DNA of 64,000 bases from Aeoliella sp052161615. Lineage in GTDB: Bacteria > Planctomycetota > Planctomycetia > Pirellulales > Lacipirellulaceae. Below, piece after piece: positions 10,477-19,971 of this stretch. The translations under genes were made by a program, and so were the position numbers. Position 1 is the stretch's first letter; every line of letters begins with the position of its first letter. Location: contig NZ_CP197417.1 of NCBI RefSeq assembly GCF_052161615.1, forward strand, positions 3,968,001-4,032,000, written 5' to 3'. Under the pieces are notes generated by a model that was not told the origin of the DNA, did not search any database, and saw nothing but the letters and a program-made list of their open reading frames with translations.

Positions 10477-12132
10477 TTAGCGAAGAAAATTTCGCCAAGC
10501 AATTGCCATCGTGGTCCCAGCCACCAACATCCCGAGCGACGTTGGTTCTGAGATAGTTATCGCAGCATTCACCCCTGCTGCTTGCGTGCTTCCAAAGTTG
10601 TCCCGCCAAATGGTGTAGTCGGCCAGATTTACCCGGCCGTCGCCATTGCCATCAGCCAGCGCATCGCCCGAAACGCCAAACTGCCGCTTCCACAGGGTGT
10701 AGTCACCCGCATCGACAACGCCGCTGCGGTCAAAATCGCCTGGAACGGCGGGAATAGCGGCCGATGCATCGCTTCGGATGATCACTTGATCGGTTTGTGC
10801 GGCGAGCTGAACTTGGCCGCTCCCTAAGGGGGTGAAGGTCCATGAGCCCTCCAGCGGATCGGCGGCAAGGGGGCTGAAACCGGCAACTTCGCCGGGCGTG
10901 GCGATCAATAGCCCTTCGGAATTGGGGACGGCGAGAGCCCCTGGAGCAGCGGTTGAGGAAGCGTTTACGATCCAGTGCCCCCAAGCAAAATCCCAGCGAA
11001 TTTGGTCCCCTACGCGTGGAACCGATATCGAACCGTACTGGCCATCGACCTCGGGGGAAGGGAGCTGGACGTTGGTGCTTCCAGAGGTGTTTTGCCATTG
11101 ATTGCGGGCAAAATCAAACGTCGCGGGGAGCGTGTCGGCGCCGTCGTTCACCGCTTGGCTCCAAGTACCAGTGCTGTACTGCACGACGTTGTCGTGGAAG
11201 CTTCCGTTCTGGGTCTCGACGATGCTGTCGTTGCCGGCGTTTTCGTTGAGAATGCGAATGGCCCAGCGGCCAGGATTCTCGGCCCAGTTGTGGTGGAAGG
11301 TTCCTCCGTCGATGTTGACGTACGAGAAGGGTGCCTGCGACCCACGAATGAGATTCCCTGCGGCGACGATCTGGTCGGCCTCGTAGCCAGAATCGCCATC
11401 GATGAACCGAAAAAACTCGGCCCCGGTGCTTCCGCCGGCCTGTATCGCCCTGCCTGCCGAGGCCGGCATGTCGAACTGATTGGCGAGAATGGCAATGTCC
11501 TTGCTGCCCCCCTTTGGCCGCACGCCACTGTTGGCGGGGCGGGAATGGCGGAAGATGGAGTTGCGAATCACACCGTGGTGCGAGCCCACCGGGTCGACGG
11601 CGCTGCCGCCATCGCCCCAGTTTTCGACGGTCACGCGGTCGATGAGAAAGCCGGTAACGCCCGAGAGCTTGATGCCATCGTTATTGCCAGTGGCGTTCAT
11701 GTTGCGAACGGTGACGTTGCGAACCACAAGGCCGGTGGTGGGCGTCTCGAAGGTGCCTCCGTCGTCGATGTTCAAGCCGTTCGAAGTCTGCTGCTCAAAA
11801 ATCAAATGCTCAAGCGTGACGTTGCTGGCATCGCTGAGTTGCAGACCATTGCCGCCGCCGCGGACGATCGCAGGGTTCGCCGGGTCGTCGCTCGTGATGG
11901 TCACGTTCGAAAGCCCGGCCCGGTAATGCCCGCCCGCGTACACACCCGGTGCGAGTCGAATCGAGTCGCCCGGCTGGGCGCTAGCAAGGGCGTGGGCGAA
12001 GCTTGTGGCGGGTGTACCGGCCTCGGGCGTCACTTGCCACGTGGTTGCCAGCGACGAACTCGCTGCGATCAGGCAGGCCAAGAGCGAGAGGAAAAAGCTC
12101 CGCAAAACTTCCAACGGACAGTGCATCGCCAC
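10477..12132 (-). CDS. Secreted right-handed beta-helix protein with dockerin repeats and PEP-CTERM-type tail
   Basis: A 551-residue exported protein. A signal peptide (first about 29 residues, ending SSSLAT) is followed by a long right-handed beta-helix region (about 50-330). It has pectate-lyase-like repeats such as NVTLEHLIFEQQ, GLVVRNVTVRNMN and FLIDRVTVENWGDGG. Residues 465-515 hold two calcium-binding-type dockerin repeats (DFDRSGVVDAGDYTLW and DGNGDGRVNLADYTIW). The C-terminus, starting SEPTSLGM, is a hydrophobic helix ending WRNFLR, a PEP-CTERM-like sorting signal. A polysaccharide-binding or lyase role at the cell surface is inferred from the fold; catalytic residues were not identified. 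Confidence 0.88.
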   Translation of the reverse strand: MAMHCPLEVLRSFFLSLLACLIAASSSLATTWQVTPEAGTPATSFAHALASAQPGDSIRLAPGVYAGGHYRAGLSNVTITSDDPANPAIVRGGGNGLQLSDASNVTLEHLIFEQQTSNGLNIDDGGTFETPTTGLVVRNVTVRNMNATGNNDGIKLSGVTGFLIDRVTVENWGDGGSAVDPVGSHHGVIRNSIFRHSRPANSGVRPKGGSKDIAILANQFDMPASAGRAIQAGGSTGAEFFRFIDGDSGYEADQIVAAGNLIRGSQAPFSYVNIDGGTFHHNWAENPGRWAIRILNENAGNDSIVETQNGSFHDNVVQYSTGTWSQAVNDGADTLPATFDFARNQWQNTSGSTNVQLPSPEVDGQYGSISVPRVGDQIRWDFAWGHWIVNASSTAAPGALAVPNSEGLLIATPGEVAGFSPLAADPLEGSWTFTPLGSGQVQLAAQTDQVIIRSDASAAIPAVPGDFDRSGVVDAGDYTLWKRQFGVSGDALADGNGDGRVNLADYTIWRDNFGSTQAAGVNAAITISEPTSLGMLVAGTTMAIAWRNFLR

Positions 12133-12210
12133 GTTCTCCGCGCTGAGTTACCCCAAGCGGATATTGTCCGGCCGCGACCGTGTGGCGTCAAACTTTTGTG
12201 GTGCTAGCAC

Positions 12211-12228
12211 CCGAACTTCGATGTTCGG
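12211..12228 (-). terminator. Hairpin after the EEP gene, possible terminator
   Basis: CCGAAC (12211-12216) pairs with GTTCGG (12223-12228) shortly after the EEP stop at 12246. There is no clear T-run, so termination here is uncertain. Confidence 0.3.
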
Positions 12229-12245
12229 CCCGTAAAATCCCGAGA

Positions 12246-12977
12246 CTATCCGACTTGCACTTCGAGATGAGCCACCAGCGGCAGATGGTCTGACGCCACG
12301 CGGCAGAGGTCGGTATGCCCCGCGAAGGCTCGGTGCAGCGTGACATCGCCGCGGTAGTAGATCGCGTCGAGCGCCCGCAAAGGGAGGCGGGCGGGGAACG
12401 TCCGGACGTGGCCGGTTGCCGAGTTAAATCCACCGGGGTGCATGAGCTTCACGCCAAGCCGCCCCCAGACGTCGTTGAAGTCGCCGCCAACGACGACGGG
12501 TGTGTGGGCATGATGCGAGGCGAGGGTGTCGTGCTTCAGAAGGCGCCGGAGCTGCATGCGACGCTCGAAATCGGCAAGCCCGAGGTGCAGGCTCGCTACA
12601 ACAACCGTGCGCGTCGCGTGGCCATCGCTGAGGCGGACGTGGCCTACCAGCGCTTGGCGGCGTTTTTTCGGCCGCACGGTGAGTTCGACGTCGCACGCAT
12701 TGCTCATCGGATACCGGCTGAGGATGGCGTTGCCGTAATGGCCGTGACGCAGGCGTACGTTGGCCTGGAACGCACTCCAGTGGTAGCCCAGGGCCTCGGC
12801 AAGCATGGCCACCTGGCAGTCGCCACGCGAGCGTGGGACGCCATCGTCGACCTCCTGCAGGAACGCCACGTCGGGATCGTAGTGGCGAATCACCTCGACG
12901 ATCCGGTCGAGCCGGTAGCGACGATCGACGCCCCCGATCCCTTTGTGGATGTTGTAGGTGAGGAACTTCATCAGCAT
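12246..12977 (-). CDS. EEP-family hydrolase, cytoplasmic form
   Basis: A 243-residue DNase I-like fold protein without signal peptide. The motifs are LTYNIHKGIGG, FLQEVDDG (metal Glu), ASLHLG, GGDFNDVWG, ALDAIYY and SDHLPLVA. The ATG at 12977 is chosen because the family core begins immediately (MLMKFLTYNIHKG). A longer reading to 13121 would run into the upstream cardiolipin-synthase-like gene and adds Arg-rich non-family sequence. It lies 62 bases downstream of that gene on the same strand. EEP proteins next to phospholipase D-type genes are common, which suggests a role in phospholipid or phosphodiester metabolism, but this is inference. Confidence 0.9.
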   Translation of the reverse strand: MLMKFLTYNIHKGIGGVDRRYRLDRIVEVIRHYDPDVAFLQEVDDGVPRSRGDCQVAMLAEALGYHWSAFQANVRLRHGHYGNAILSRYPMSNACDVELTVRPKKRRQALVGHVRLSDGHATRTVVVASLHLGLADFERRMQLRRLLKHDTLASHHAHTPVVVGGDFNDVWGRLGVKLMHPGGFNSATGHVRTFPARLPLRALDAIYYRGDVTLHRAFAGHTDLCRVASDHLPLVAHLEVQVG

Positions 12978-13039
12978 CGCAAACACCGCTCGTCGTGTTG
13001 GCGCCTGTGGTGAAACGCCCGAATGTCGCAACCTAGGGT

Positions 13040-14449
13040 TTAGAACAACGGCGAGACCATTCGCACGGTCCCCTCCGCGACGTCTCGCCAGAACGAATGC
13101 GGGGGCAGCGTGTTCTTGCACTTGGCGGCCAAATTATCGAACCACGAGGCAATGTCGGCAATGTCGGCGGCCGAATAGGCGACCAGCATTAGCTCGTAGT
13201 TGAGGAACAGGCTCCGCATGTCGAGGTTGGCCGACCCGAACGCGCCGACCACGTCGTCGACCACGAAAGCCTTGGCGTGCATCATCCCGTCGGGGTAGCC
13301 CAGGATCTCCCCGCCAGCCTCATGGAGTTCGCGGAGAAACGCGGCCGCCGCAACGTCGGACAGAGGATGGTTCGAGTGTTCGGGCACCAGTAGCTTCACC
13401 TCGACCCCACGGCGTACAGCGATCAGCAGGGCCTCCTGCACCGACTCGTTCGGCACGAAGTAGGGCGTCGCGACCCAGATGTGATTCTGGGCCATGTAGA
13501 GGGCACTGAGGACGAACTGGTAGAACACCTCGTCCTTGACATCGGGGCCCGACGGCAGGAGCTGGAGGACCGATTTGCCGGGGCCCTCTGCGCATGGATA
13601 CGGCGTCGGCGGAGCGTCGGGCGGCTGGCCGGTGACCGAGAACCAATCGGACAGGAAAACGCGGGAGAGCTCCGCCACAATCGGCCCCTCGACCACCCCG
13701 CCCAGGTCCCGCCACATGCCGGGCACGAGCTTGGGACCGAGCCCTTCGGCGTTGATGTTGAGACCACCCGCGTAGGCGCGACGACCGTCGGCAACGATCA
13801 TTTTGCGATGGTTCCGCAGGTTGAGGGCTCGGGCGAAGGGGAGCGCAAACAGCGGGTGGAACACAGCAACCTCGCCACCCGCCTTGCGGATGGGGTCGAA
13901 AAAGCTACTCGACGTCTTGAACGAGCCAACGCCATCGATCAACACGCGGACTTTCACCCCGGCTTCGGCGCGGCGAACGATGTGGTCGCGGATGGTCGTG
14001 GCCACTGGATCGCTCGAAAAAATGAACGTCAGCACCCACAACGACTCTTCAGCCGAGTCGATGAGTTCGATCATGTGCTCGTACATCTCGGCGCCGTCGA
14101 GGCACAGATGCAATCGGTTTCCCACGGTCACGGGGGGCAGGCCGTAGTTTTCGACCAGAGACCGAAGCGAGGCCCCTTCGGGATGCAGCTTGGCGATCGC
14201 AGCGGGGGAGGTCCGCTGGCTAGCTCGTGCACGTAGCGAGTTGGGCAAGTTTTGGTGATGGCGGAGCTTCGTGCCCCCAAACAGGAAGTAGGCGATGACT
14301 CCGAAGTACGGAATCATGAAAAACGACATGAGCCAGGCGATGGTCGCCCCCGGGCTACGCCGGCCGCGCAGCATGCATACCAGGGCGATCATCACCAAGG
14401 TGTAGTGCAACACTACGGCCCAAGTGCCCCAGAACCACCAATTGTGCAT
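13040..14449 (-). CDS. cls: Cardiolipin synthase-like phospholipase D family protein
   Basis: A 469-residue membrane protein. Two N-terminal membrane helices (about 8-27 and 36-58, the PLDc_N region) are followed by two HKD catalytic motifs: H214-K216-D221 in NHRKMIVADGRRAYAGGLN, and H391-K393-D398 in HAKAFVVDDVVGAFGSANLD. Length and layout fit bacterial cardiolipin synthases, which join two phosphatidylglycerols into cardiolipin plus glycerol. It leads a likely two-gene unit with the EEP hydrolase. Another phospholipase D activity is possible, but the N-terminal helices favour Cls. Confidence 0.92.
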   Translation of the reverse strand: MHNWWFWGTWAVVLHYTLVMIALVCMLRGRRSPGATIAWLMSFFMIPYFGVIAYFLFGGTKLRHHQNLPNSLRARASQRTSPAAIAKLHPEGASLRSLVENYGLPPVTVGNRLHLCLDGAEMYEHMIELIDSAEESLWVLTFIFSSDPVATTIRDHIVRRAEAGVKVRVLIDGVGSFKTSSSFFDPIRKAGGEVAVFHPLFALPFARALNLRNHRKMIVADGRRAYAGGLNINAEGLGPKLVPGMWRDLGGVVEGPIVAELSRVFLSDWFSVTGQPPDAPPTPYPCAEGPGKSVLQLLPSGPDVKDEVFYQFVLSALYMAQNHIWVATPYFVPNESVQEALLIAVRRGVEVKLLVPEHSNHPLSDVAAAAFLRELHEAGGEILGYPDGMMHAKAFVVDDVVGAFGSANLDMRSLFLNYELMLVAYSAADIADIASWFDNLAAKCKNTLPPHSFWRDVAEGTVRMVSPLF

Positions 14450-14821
14450 AGTTGAACCGAATCTTGTTCGTGAACAGGGTATTCGCGGTTTTGATCTTCG
14501 AGTCGATAGCGTTCAATCTAAGGGCAGGCGGTCCCAAGCGGAATCAGCGTCGCTCGTTCCATGCCTCGGCTACTCAAGGGCGTCCTCTGCCCAACGCTAC
14601 GGTGCCAAATTGTAGCTGCTGAGACGGCTCGCAATGCTCGTAACTTGGAGGGGCGTTCGCAAGCCTACTTATCGCCACCGTCACGACGCGCATAAGCGGC
14701 CCAACCCGCCGGCCCTTACCCCGGGACCCCACCGTTCGACGCTCCCCTGAGGGACGAATTAGGCTAAACTAGTGGCACTTCAGCGAGTTGCCGAACACCC
14801 ACTTGCCGCTCAGGAAACGCG
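14450..14821. other. Intergenic region between divergent cls-like and methyltransferase genes
   Basis: About 370 bases with no convincing gene, repeat or strong promoter that I can see. It should hold the promoters for both divergent transcripts. Confidence 0.5.
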
Positions 14822-15367
14822 ATGTCCGAAACAGCCCCTGCGAAAGAACTTGTGAAGATCGACGTGGGGTGCGGGCAGACCAAGCGCCCAGGTTGGGTGG
14901 GATTGGACGTGGTCGATTTGCCCGGCGTCGATATCTGCCACGACCTGAAGCAGTTTCCCTGGCCCATCGAGTCGGACACGGCGAGCGAAATTATCCTCGA
15001 CAACGTGATCGAGCATTTGCCAGACACCGTGGCAACGATGAACGAGCTTCATCGCATCACGGCCAAGGGGGGAAAGGTGGAGCTTCTCTACCCCTATTTC
15101 CGCTCCAAAGGTGCTTACGGCGATCCGACTCACGTGCGATTCTTCAACGAATTCATGATCGAGTACTTTCTCGTCCCCGGGTCCACCTCGCGCCGCGAGA
15201 ACGCCTACTCGTTTTACACCGACAAGCACTGGAGGCTCGTATCCCGCTCGCTGATTACCTACCCATTTCTGAAATGGATGCCAATGTGGATGCTTCAGTA
15301 CGCCACGCGAATCGTGCCGCTGGACATCATCCACTGCGTTAGGCTCACCATCACTCCTGACAAGTAG
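14822..15367 (+). CDS. Class I SAM-dependent methyltransferase (type 11-like)
   Basis: A 181-residue protein. The SAM-binding glycine motif IDVGCGQTKRPGWVGLDV lies at residues 13-30, and an acidic residue after strand 2 is supplied by LDVVD. The motif SEIILDNVIEHLPD follows, as in Methyltransf_11 proteins of the sugar and cell-envelope type. The Shine-Dalgarno CAGGAAA lies just upstream of the ATG. The next gene, a family 2 glycosyltransferase, starts 27 bases downstream. The pair probably acts on a surface glycan or its precursor; the substrate is unknown. Confidence 0.85.
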   Translation: MSETAPAKELVKIDVGCGQTKRPGWVGLDVVDLPGVDICHDLKQFPWPIESDTASEIILDNVIEHLPDTVATMNELHRITAKGGKVELLYPYFRSKGAYGDPTHVRFFNEFMIEYFLVPGSTSRRENAYSFYTDKHWRLVSRSLITYPFLKWMPMWMLQYATRIVPLDIIHCVRLTITPDK

Positions 15368-15394
15368 TTCCGAACTGCGAGCCGATCGAGGCCC

Positions 15395-16471
15395 ATGAGC
15401 GTCGGTAGCCTACAACATGCGCCGCTAAGCTGGGGGCTGGCCATAGCCACCTACCGCCGGCACGACTTGCTGGTGCGTTGTGTCGATTGTGCGCTGGGGC
15501 AGACTCGCCCTCCGTCGGAAGTGGTCATCTGCGACTCAACGCCGAATGAGGGCGCGGTTGCGTCTACCAAAATCGCCATTCAGCGAAGCATCGAGCGGAG
15601 CGGATTGCCCGTTCGCTTCGTCTACCTCGACGCCCCGCGCCCTCAACAAACCGTGCAGCGTAACCATGCGATCGATCACTCGACCGCAGACGTGCTGTTT
15701 ATGATCGACGACGACTCGCTACTCTATCCGACGGCGGCGGCATCGATCATGGACATTTACGACCGCGACCACGACCAACGCGTGGTGGGTGTGAACGCAA
15801 AGCTGGCCAGCCTCCCCCCCGATGTGCCAAGCTTAGAGACCACGTCGGCACTTACCCCTTCGCGGTTCGACCATATCAAACGCCGGAAGGCAATTCCACG
15901 GGTGATGGATAGCATTAATTCCTTTTGGCGATGGCCCTACGATCCAGGATTCATGCACGGCCCGCTGCCGATTGACCCGGTGACCGCCAGCGAGGTCGAT
16001 TTCATGCTGGGGGCCACGATTACCGTGCGGCGCACATTGGCGAAGGAACTGCGCTTTGATGAGAACCTCGTTTTGAACGTCCACGAAGACGGCGACATGT
16101 GCTTAAGGCTTCGTCGGCGAGGGCAGTTGGTCGAAGTAGAGGAACCGTTGATTCATCATGCGGTGGCGCCGCTAGCGGATGGCCTATCGCGGCGGGGCCA
16201 TCGGTTCGGCTACGCGTTTGTCCTGGATATGGCCTACCTCCTACGAAAGAACTTCGGAGCCAGCCGGCGGGTTCAGGCTCATTTCCGTTACTGGTACGCC
16301 AAGATTAGCCTGCTGGAGTTGCTGGCTTCCCGCATGAAGAAAGACCATTCGCGGCTGACCGGTATCAGAGCCGCGAAGCAAGATGCTTGGAGAGTTCTCC
16401 GCGCAACCGACGACGAGCTTGGACCCACGCTAGTCGAGTGCAGCCGGGCTTACTTAGCGTCATCGGCTTAG
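15395..16471 (+). CDS. Glycosyltransferase family 2
   Basis: A 358-residue GT-A glycosyltransferase. The nucleotide-binding start is LAIATYRRHDLLVRCVD, the DXD metal motif is FMIDDDS (D105-D107), and the later EDGDMCLRLRRRG matches the acceptor-side ED motif. No membrane helices are evident, so it is a cytoplasmic or peripheral enzyme transferring a sugar from a nucleotide-sugar donor. It is likely in an operon with the methyltransferase. Donor and acceptor cannot be told from the sequence. Confidence 0.9.
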   Translation: MSVGSLQHAPLSWGLAIATYRRHDLLVRCVDCALGQTRPPSEVVICDSTPNEGAVASTKIAIQRSIERSGLPVRFVYLDAPRPQQTVQRNHAIDHSTADVLFMIDDDSLLYPTAAASIMDIYDRDHDQRVVGVNAKLASLPPDVPSLETTSALTPSRFDHIKRRKAIPRVMDSINSFWRWPYDPGFMHGPLPIDPVTASEVDFMLGATITVRRTLAKELRFDENLVLNVHEDGDMCLRLRRRGQLVEVEEPLIHHAVAPLADGLSRRGHRFGYAFVLDMAYLLRKNFGASRRVQAHFRYWYAKISLLELLASRMKKDHSRLTGIRAAKQDAWRVLRATDDELGPTLVECSRAYLASSA

Positions 16472-16561
16472 CCAAAGCTGTTCGGAGTCGCTTCCCCGGA
16501 TGCTTGCTTGAGCCCCGATCGTTCCACACCCTGGCGTATATGCCTGAACCAGCGAGCCCGC

Positions 16562-16567
16562 TATAAT
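16562..16567 (+). promoter_or_regulatory. Candidate -10 element for aroH
   Basis: A perfect TATAAT sits 8 bases before the favoured aroH ATG at 16575. Transcription would begin at or next to the start codon, that is, a leaderless or nearly leaderless mRNA. No good -35 is visible. Confidence 0.4.
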
Positions 16568-16574
16568 GCCCCCC

Positions 16575-17000
16575 ATGCTTTGCCGAGGTGTTCGAGGAGC
16601 GACGACCGTTGACCTAAACGACCGCGAGGAGATTCTCGGGGCGACGCGCGAACTGCTTGCCCTGATGGTCCGTCATAACGGCATCGACAAGCTGGACGTG
16701 GCGAGTGCCATCTTCACGACCACGGTCGACCTGGATGCCGAGTTTCCCGCACTAGCGGCCCGGCAGCTTGGCTGGTCCGACGTGCCGCTCCTGTGTGGCC
16801 ACGAGATTCACGTGCCGGGGTCACTGGAAAAGTGCATCCGCGTGATGCTGCACTGGAACACGAGCAAGTCGCAAGCGGAGATCCACCATGTGTACCATCG
16901 CAAGGCGGAACGACTACGTCCCGACTTGTGCGACGTGCCGCCGGTGGACCTAGCCGAGCTCGAGGCCTGGATCGACGCGCAAATGCGGGCGAGTAAGTAG
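16575..17000 (+). CDS. aroH: Chorismate mutase, AroH type
   Basis: A 141-residue enzyme that rearranges chorismate to prephenate in phenylalanine and tyrosine synthesis. It aligns along its length with Bacillus subtilis AroH, with catalytic residues shifted by one: R7, E77, C87, R89, Y107 and R115 (in CRGVRGATTV, GHEIHV, EKCIRVML, HHVYHRK and RLRPDL). The start at 16575 is preferred over an ATG nine bases earlier, because the family begins two or three residues before RG(I/V)RG and because a TATAAT overlaps the earlier codon. It precedes the Hsp70 gene by 59 bases; a functional link is not obvious. Confidence 0.93.
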   Translation: MLCRGVRGATTVDLNDREEILGATRELLALMVRHNGIDKLDVASAIFTTTVDLDAEFPALAARQLGWSDVPLLCGHEIHVPGSLEKCIRVMLHWNTSKSQAEIHHVYHRKAERLRPDLCDVPPVDLAELEAWIDAQMRASK

Positions 17001-17059
17001 GGGCATCACGGCAGTCGCCACGCAGGCTTTCGGAAACGCGAAGAGGATTCGGGCGCGTC

Positions 17060-18808
17060 ATGTCTCACATCATCGGCATCGATCTGGGAACCACCAACTC
17101 GTTGTGCGGGGTGTTTCTCGGCGACAAACCGCGGCTCATCCCCAATGCTCTCGGCAAGATGCTGACGCCATCCGTGGTGGCGGTGCTCGAGGACGGACAG
17201 ATCCTGGTGGGCGAGGCGGCGCGCGAGCTTCGCGTCACGCAGCCCGACCGCTGTGCCTCGACGTTCAAACGTCTGATGGGAAGCGACGCCCGCGTCGAGA
17301 TGGCCGGACGTGCCTTCACGGCTCCCGAGCTCTCCAGCATGGTGCTCAAGTCTCTGAAAGCCGACGCCGAGAAGTTCCTGGCCGAAGAAGTGACCGACGC
17401 CGTGATCACGGTGCCGGCGTATTTCAACGACAACCAGCGTAAGGCGACCAAAGTGGCGGGCGAGCTCGCCGGCCTCAAGGTCCGCCGGATCATCAACGAG
17501 CCCACGGCCGCCGCGCTCACCTATGGCTTCCACGATCGCAATGCCGAGAAGAAGCTGATCGTGGTCGACCTGGGTGGCGGGACGTTCGATGTGACGCTGA
17601 TGGAAGTGTTCGAGGGAACGCTCGAGATCGTTTCGACTTCAGGCGAGAGCTTCCTGGGCGGCGAGGACTTCACCAACCGATTGGTGTCGGTGATTCTCAA
17701 GCAGCTCGGCATGCAGCTCGAGCTCGCCGAATTGCAGGAGCCCCTGCGCGTCGCTCGGCTGCGTCAGCAGTGCGAAGACGCGAAGCGCAGGCTGAGCGAG
17801 CAAACCGATGTCGAAGTCAAAGTGCCCGAAAAAGATGGGACGCTTCCCGAAAAAGCTCGAACGGTGAAGATCAACCGCGAGACGTTCGCGGCCGCGGTAA
17901 AACCGCTGCTCGACCGCATTGCTGGTCCGATTGGCAAGGCGCTACGCGATGGACGGAGCGAGGCCCAGGAGGTCGACGACGTCATTTTGGTGGGGGGAGC
18001 CACGCGGATGTTGCCGCTCGTGGATTTCGTCCGCGACTATTTCGGCCGCGAACCGGAAGCGACGTTCAACCCGGACGAAGTGGTCTGTCTGGGCGCGGCG
18101 GTGCAGGCCGCGCTGATCGCCGACAACCGAGCGGTGGACGACATGGTGATGACCGATGTCTGCCCCTTCACGCTGGGCGTCAACACGGCGAAAGAGATGG
18201 GCGGGCAGGTGAAGACGGGCTACTTCGTCCCCATCATCCACCGCAACACGACTATTCCCGTCTCCAAAGAACATGTTTTCAGCACCATGGTTCCCAACCA
18301 ACAGGAAGTGCTGGTCGACGTCTACCAGGGGGAGAATCGCAAGGTCGAAAACAACCTGAAGATTGGCGAGCTTCGCGTGACCGGTGTACCGCCCGGACCT
18401 GCTGGGCAGGAGATCTACATTCGCTTCACTTACGATCTCAACGGGATTCTCGAGGTCGAGGCGTACGTAGCCAAGTCGGAGAAGAAGTTCCGCGCGGTGC
18501 TGACGCAGCACGCTGCTGATCTGACCGACGCCGAACTCGAAGCGGCCGTGGCCAATTTGCAGACGCTCAAATACTACCCGCGCGAGGACCAAGCGAATCA
18601 AAAGCTCCTGCGATTCGCCGAGCGGATGGTGGGCGAAGTGAGTCCCTATCAGCGCGAGCAGTTCGAAGACGCCATCGACATGTTCGAACAGGCCATGGGG
18701 ACCGGCGATCGCGAGACCGTCGAGAATGCCCGCAGCACTCTGGAACAGATTCTGGCGATGCTCGGCATCGATCCCGACCAAGCTTCGGGAGGGGCAAGCT
18801 TTGAGTAG
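17060..18808 (+). CDS. Divergent Hsp70 (DnaK-family) chaperone
   Basis: A 582-residue Hsp70, shorter than DnaK (about 638). The nucleotide-binding domain has all signatures: GIDLGTTNS, VITVPAYFNDNQRKATK, INEPTAAALTYG, VVDLGGGTFDVT and VILVGGATRM. The linker region reads TDVCPFTLGVNTA, and the substrate-binding beta domain includes NTTIPVSKEHVF. The helical lid is shortened and there is no acidic C-terminal tail of the DnaK type. It is followed, with an 8-base overlap, by a membrane protein gene and then a J-like protein gene, so it is probably a dedicated rather than housekeeping chaperone. No GrpE gene is adjacent. The client is unknown. Confidence 0.93.
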   Translation: MSHIIGIDLGTTNSLCGVFLGDKPRLIPNALGKMLTPSVVAVLEDGQILVGEAARELRVTQPDRCASTFKRLMGSDARVEMAGRAFTAPELSSMVLKSLKADAEKFLAEEVTDAVITVPAYFNDNQRKATKVAGELAGLKVRRIINEPTAAALTYGFHDRNAEKKLIVVDLGGGTFDVTLMEVFEGTLEIVSTSGESFLGGEDFTNRLVSVILKQLGMQLELAELQEPLRVARLRQQCEDAKRRLSEQTDVEVKVPEKDGTLPEKARTVKINRETFAAAVKPLLDRIAGPIGKALRDGRSEAQEVDDVILVGGATRMLPLVDFVRDYFGREPEATFNPDEVVCLGAAVQAALIADNRAVDDMVMTDVCPFTLGVNTAKEMGGQVKTGYFVPIIHRNTTIPVSKEHVFSTMVPNQQEVLVDVYQGENRKVENNLKIGELRVTGVPPGPAGQEIYIRFTYDLNGILEVEAYVAKSEKKFRAVLTQHAADLTDAELEAAVANLQTLKYYPREDQANQKLLRFAERMVGEVSPYQREQFEDAIDMFEQAMGTGDRETVENARSTLEQILAMLGIDPDQASGGASFE

Positions 18809-19949
18809 TGCATCCCCCCAAGTGATCGATTACCTCACTCGGCAGCTCGGCCGTAATCCGATCCACGAGAGTGGCGAGATCGTCCGTGCGCGGGCCAAGG
18901 CGTTCAAGCTCGAACAGAAGACCGCAACGCCTGCCAAGTCAGCCTCGCCCTCGGGCCAGCGGCAGAAGGTTCGCGACGAATTGGAGAAGATCCGCGAGCA
19001 GTGCTTCAGTGGTCCCGTCGAACCGTTATTGCAGTCGCTAGTCGCCTTGCCGCTGGCTGACTATCCCGACTTGGCGGTCCTCGCTAAACGCTTGCGAGTG
19101 ATCTTAGGAAGTCGTATTAAACTGCCGACACTCTCCCAGAACCCACAGTTCGATGGCGATTTCTTCAGCGTCTTGAAGCAAGTGCTGGTCTCGCCCGCGC
19201 GCGACGTGGCGGTGCTTCGCGAGCAGGTTCTGGCAAGCTTCCGCCACAAGCGCAACCGCAAACGCGGGCAGGGAATGATCCGCCTACTCAAGTCGGAGAC
19301 ACCAGAACTCTACGCCTTAGAAGCGGACTGGCTCGATTCGCTCGCACGATATCGTGGGGGTAACGCACTCTTTGGTACGGCAGAACACCCCGCCGACACC
19401 TACGTAGCAAAGTCGTCGGGAGGCACGCACTACGGCTGGTGGCTATGGCTTGGTGCGATGGTAGTGCTCGGTGTGCTGCGTGGCATTTCGAATAGCGATA
19501 GTCGCGACGCCTCGAAGAACAAGTACACGCCCTACACTCCGCCCACCACTCAGCAGTCCATCGACTTACAAAAAGGCCTCCCCAACCTTTCTAGGGAATT
19601 GCAGGAGTCCGAGTCACTGCCCAACGAGTCGGCTCAGGATCGCAGTAGACGCCCTACGATAGAGCGGGAGCAGCGTCGCCAGGACGTGGAGCAACGGCCT
19701 GACGCTCGGAACCAGAGGGTGCAGAACTTCTTTGAGGAGACCAAACGCGAGATCGAGAGATCTCGCCGTGAAGCAAAGGAGGCGATCGAGCGAAATCGAC
19801 GGAATATGGAAACGCCGTCCATCAATGATCGGCCAGATCCGCTCGAGCGCCACGGTGCACAAACTCCAACACCCGATTTCCGGGGAGCACCGTTCGCCAC
19901 TCCGCGTGTGGTGCCTATGCCCACCATGCCATCGGCCCCTCGGCCCTAA
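18801..19949 (+). CDS. Single-pass membrane protein of the Hsp70/J-like cassette, unknown function
   Basis: A protein of about 382 residues. The TTG at 18801 is chosen because a strong Shine-Dalgarno (GGGAGGGG, 18787-18794) precedes it. It overlaps the end of the Hsp70 gene by 8 bases; longer readings lie inside the Hsp70 gene. The N-terminal 205 residues are helical and basic-rich. One membrane segment lies at about 212-229 (GWWLWLGAMVVLGVL). The remainder is a charged, Arg/Glu-rich segment with likely coiled coil (about 310-355) and a Pro-rich end. I recognise no family. Its place between Hsp70 and J-like genes suggests that it recruits or is served by the chaperone. Confidence 0.78.
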   Translation: MSSASPQVIDYLTRQLGRNPIHESGEIVRARAKAFKLEQKTATPAKSASPSGQRQKVRDELEKIREQCFSGPVEPLLQSLVALPLADYPDLAVLAKRLRVILGSRIKLPTLSQNPQFDGDFFSVLKQVLVSPARDVAVLREQVLASFRHKRNRKRGQGMIRLLKSETPELYALEADWLDSLARYRGGNALFGTAEHPADTYVAKSSGGTHYGWWLWLGAMVVLGVLRGISNSDSRDASKNKYTPYTPPTTQQSIDLQKGLPNLSRELQESESLPNESAQDRSRRPTIEREQRRQDVEQRPDARNQRVQNFFEETKREIERSRREAKEAIERNRRNMETPSINDRPDPLERHGAQTPTPDFRGAPFATPRVVPMPTMPSAPRP

Positions 19950-19971
19950 CCACTTCCGCTGCAGACTCGCT

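Noticed and set aside
10975..12207. A 410-codon plus-strand frame opposite the beta-helix/dockerin gene
   Set aside because: Composition is that of an antisense shadow; the minus-strand protein has signal peptide, beta-helix, dockerin and PEP-CTERM features.
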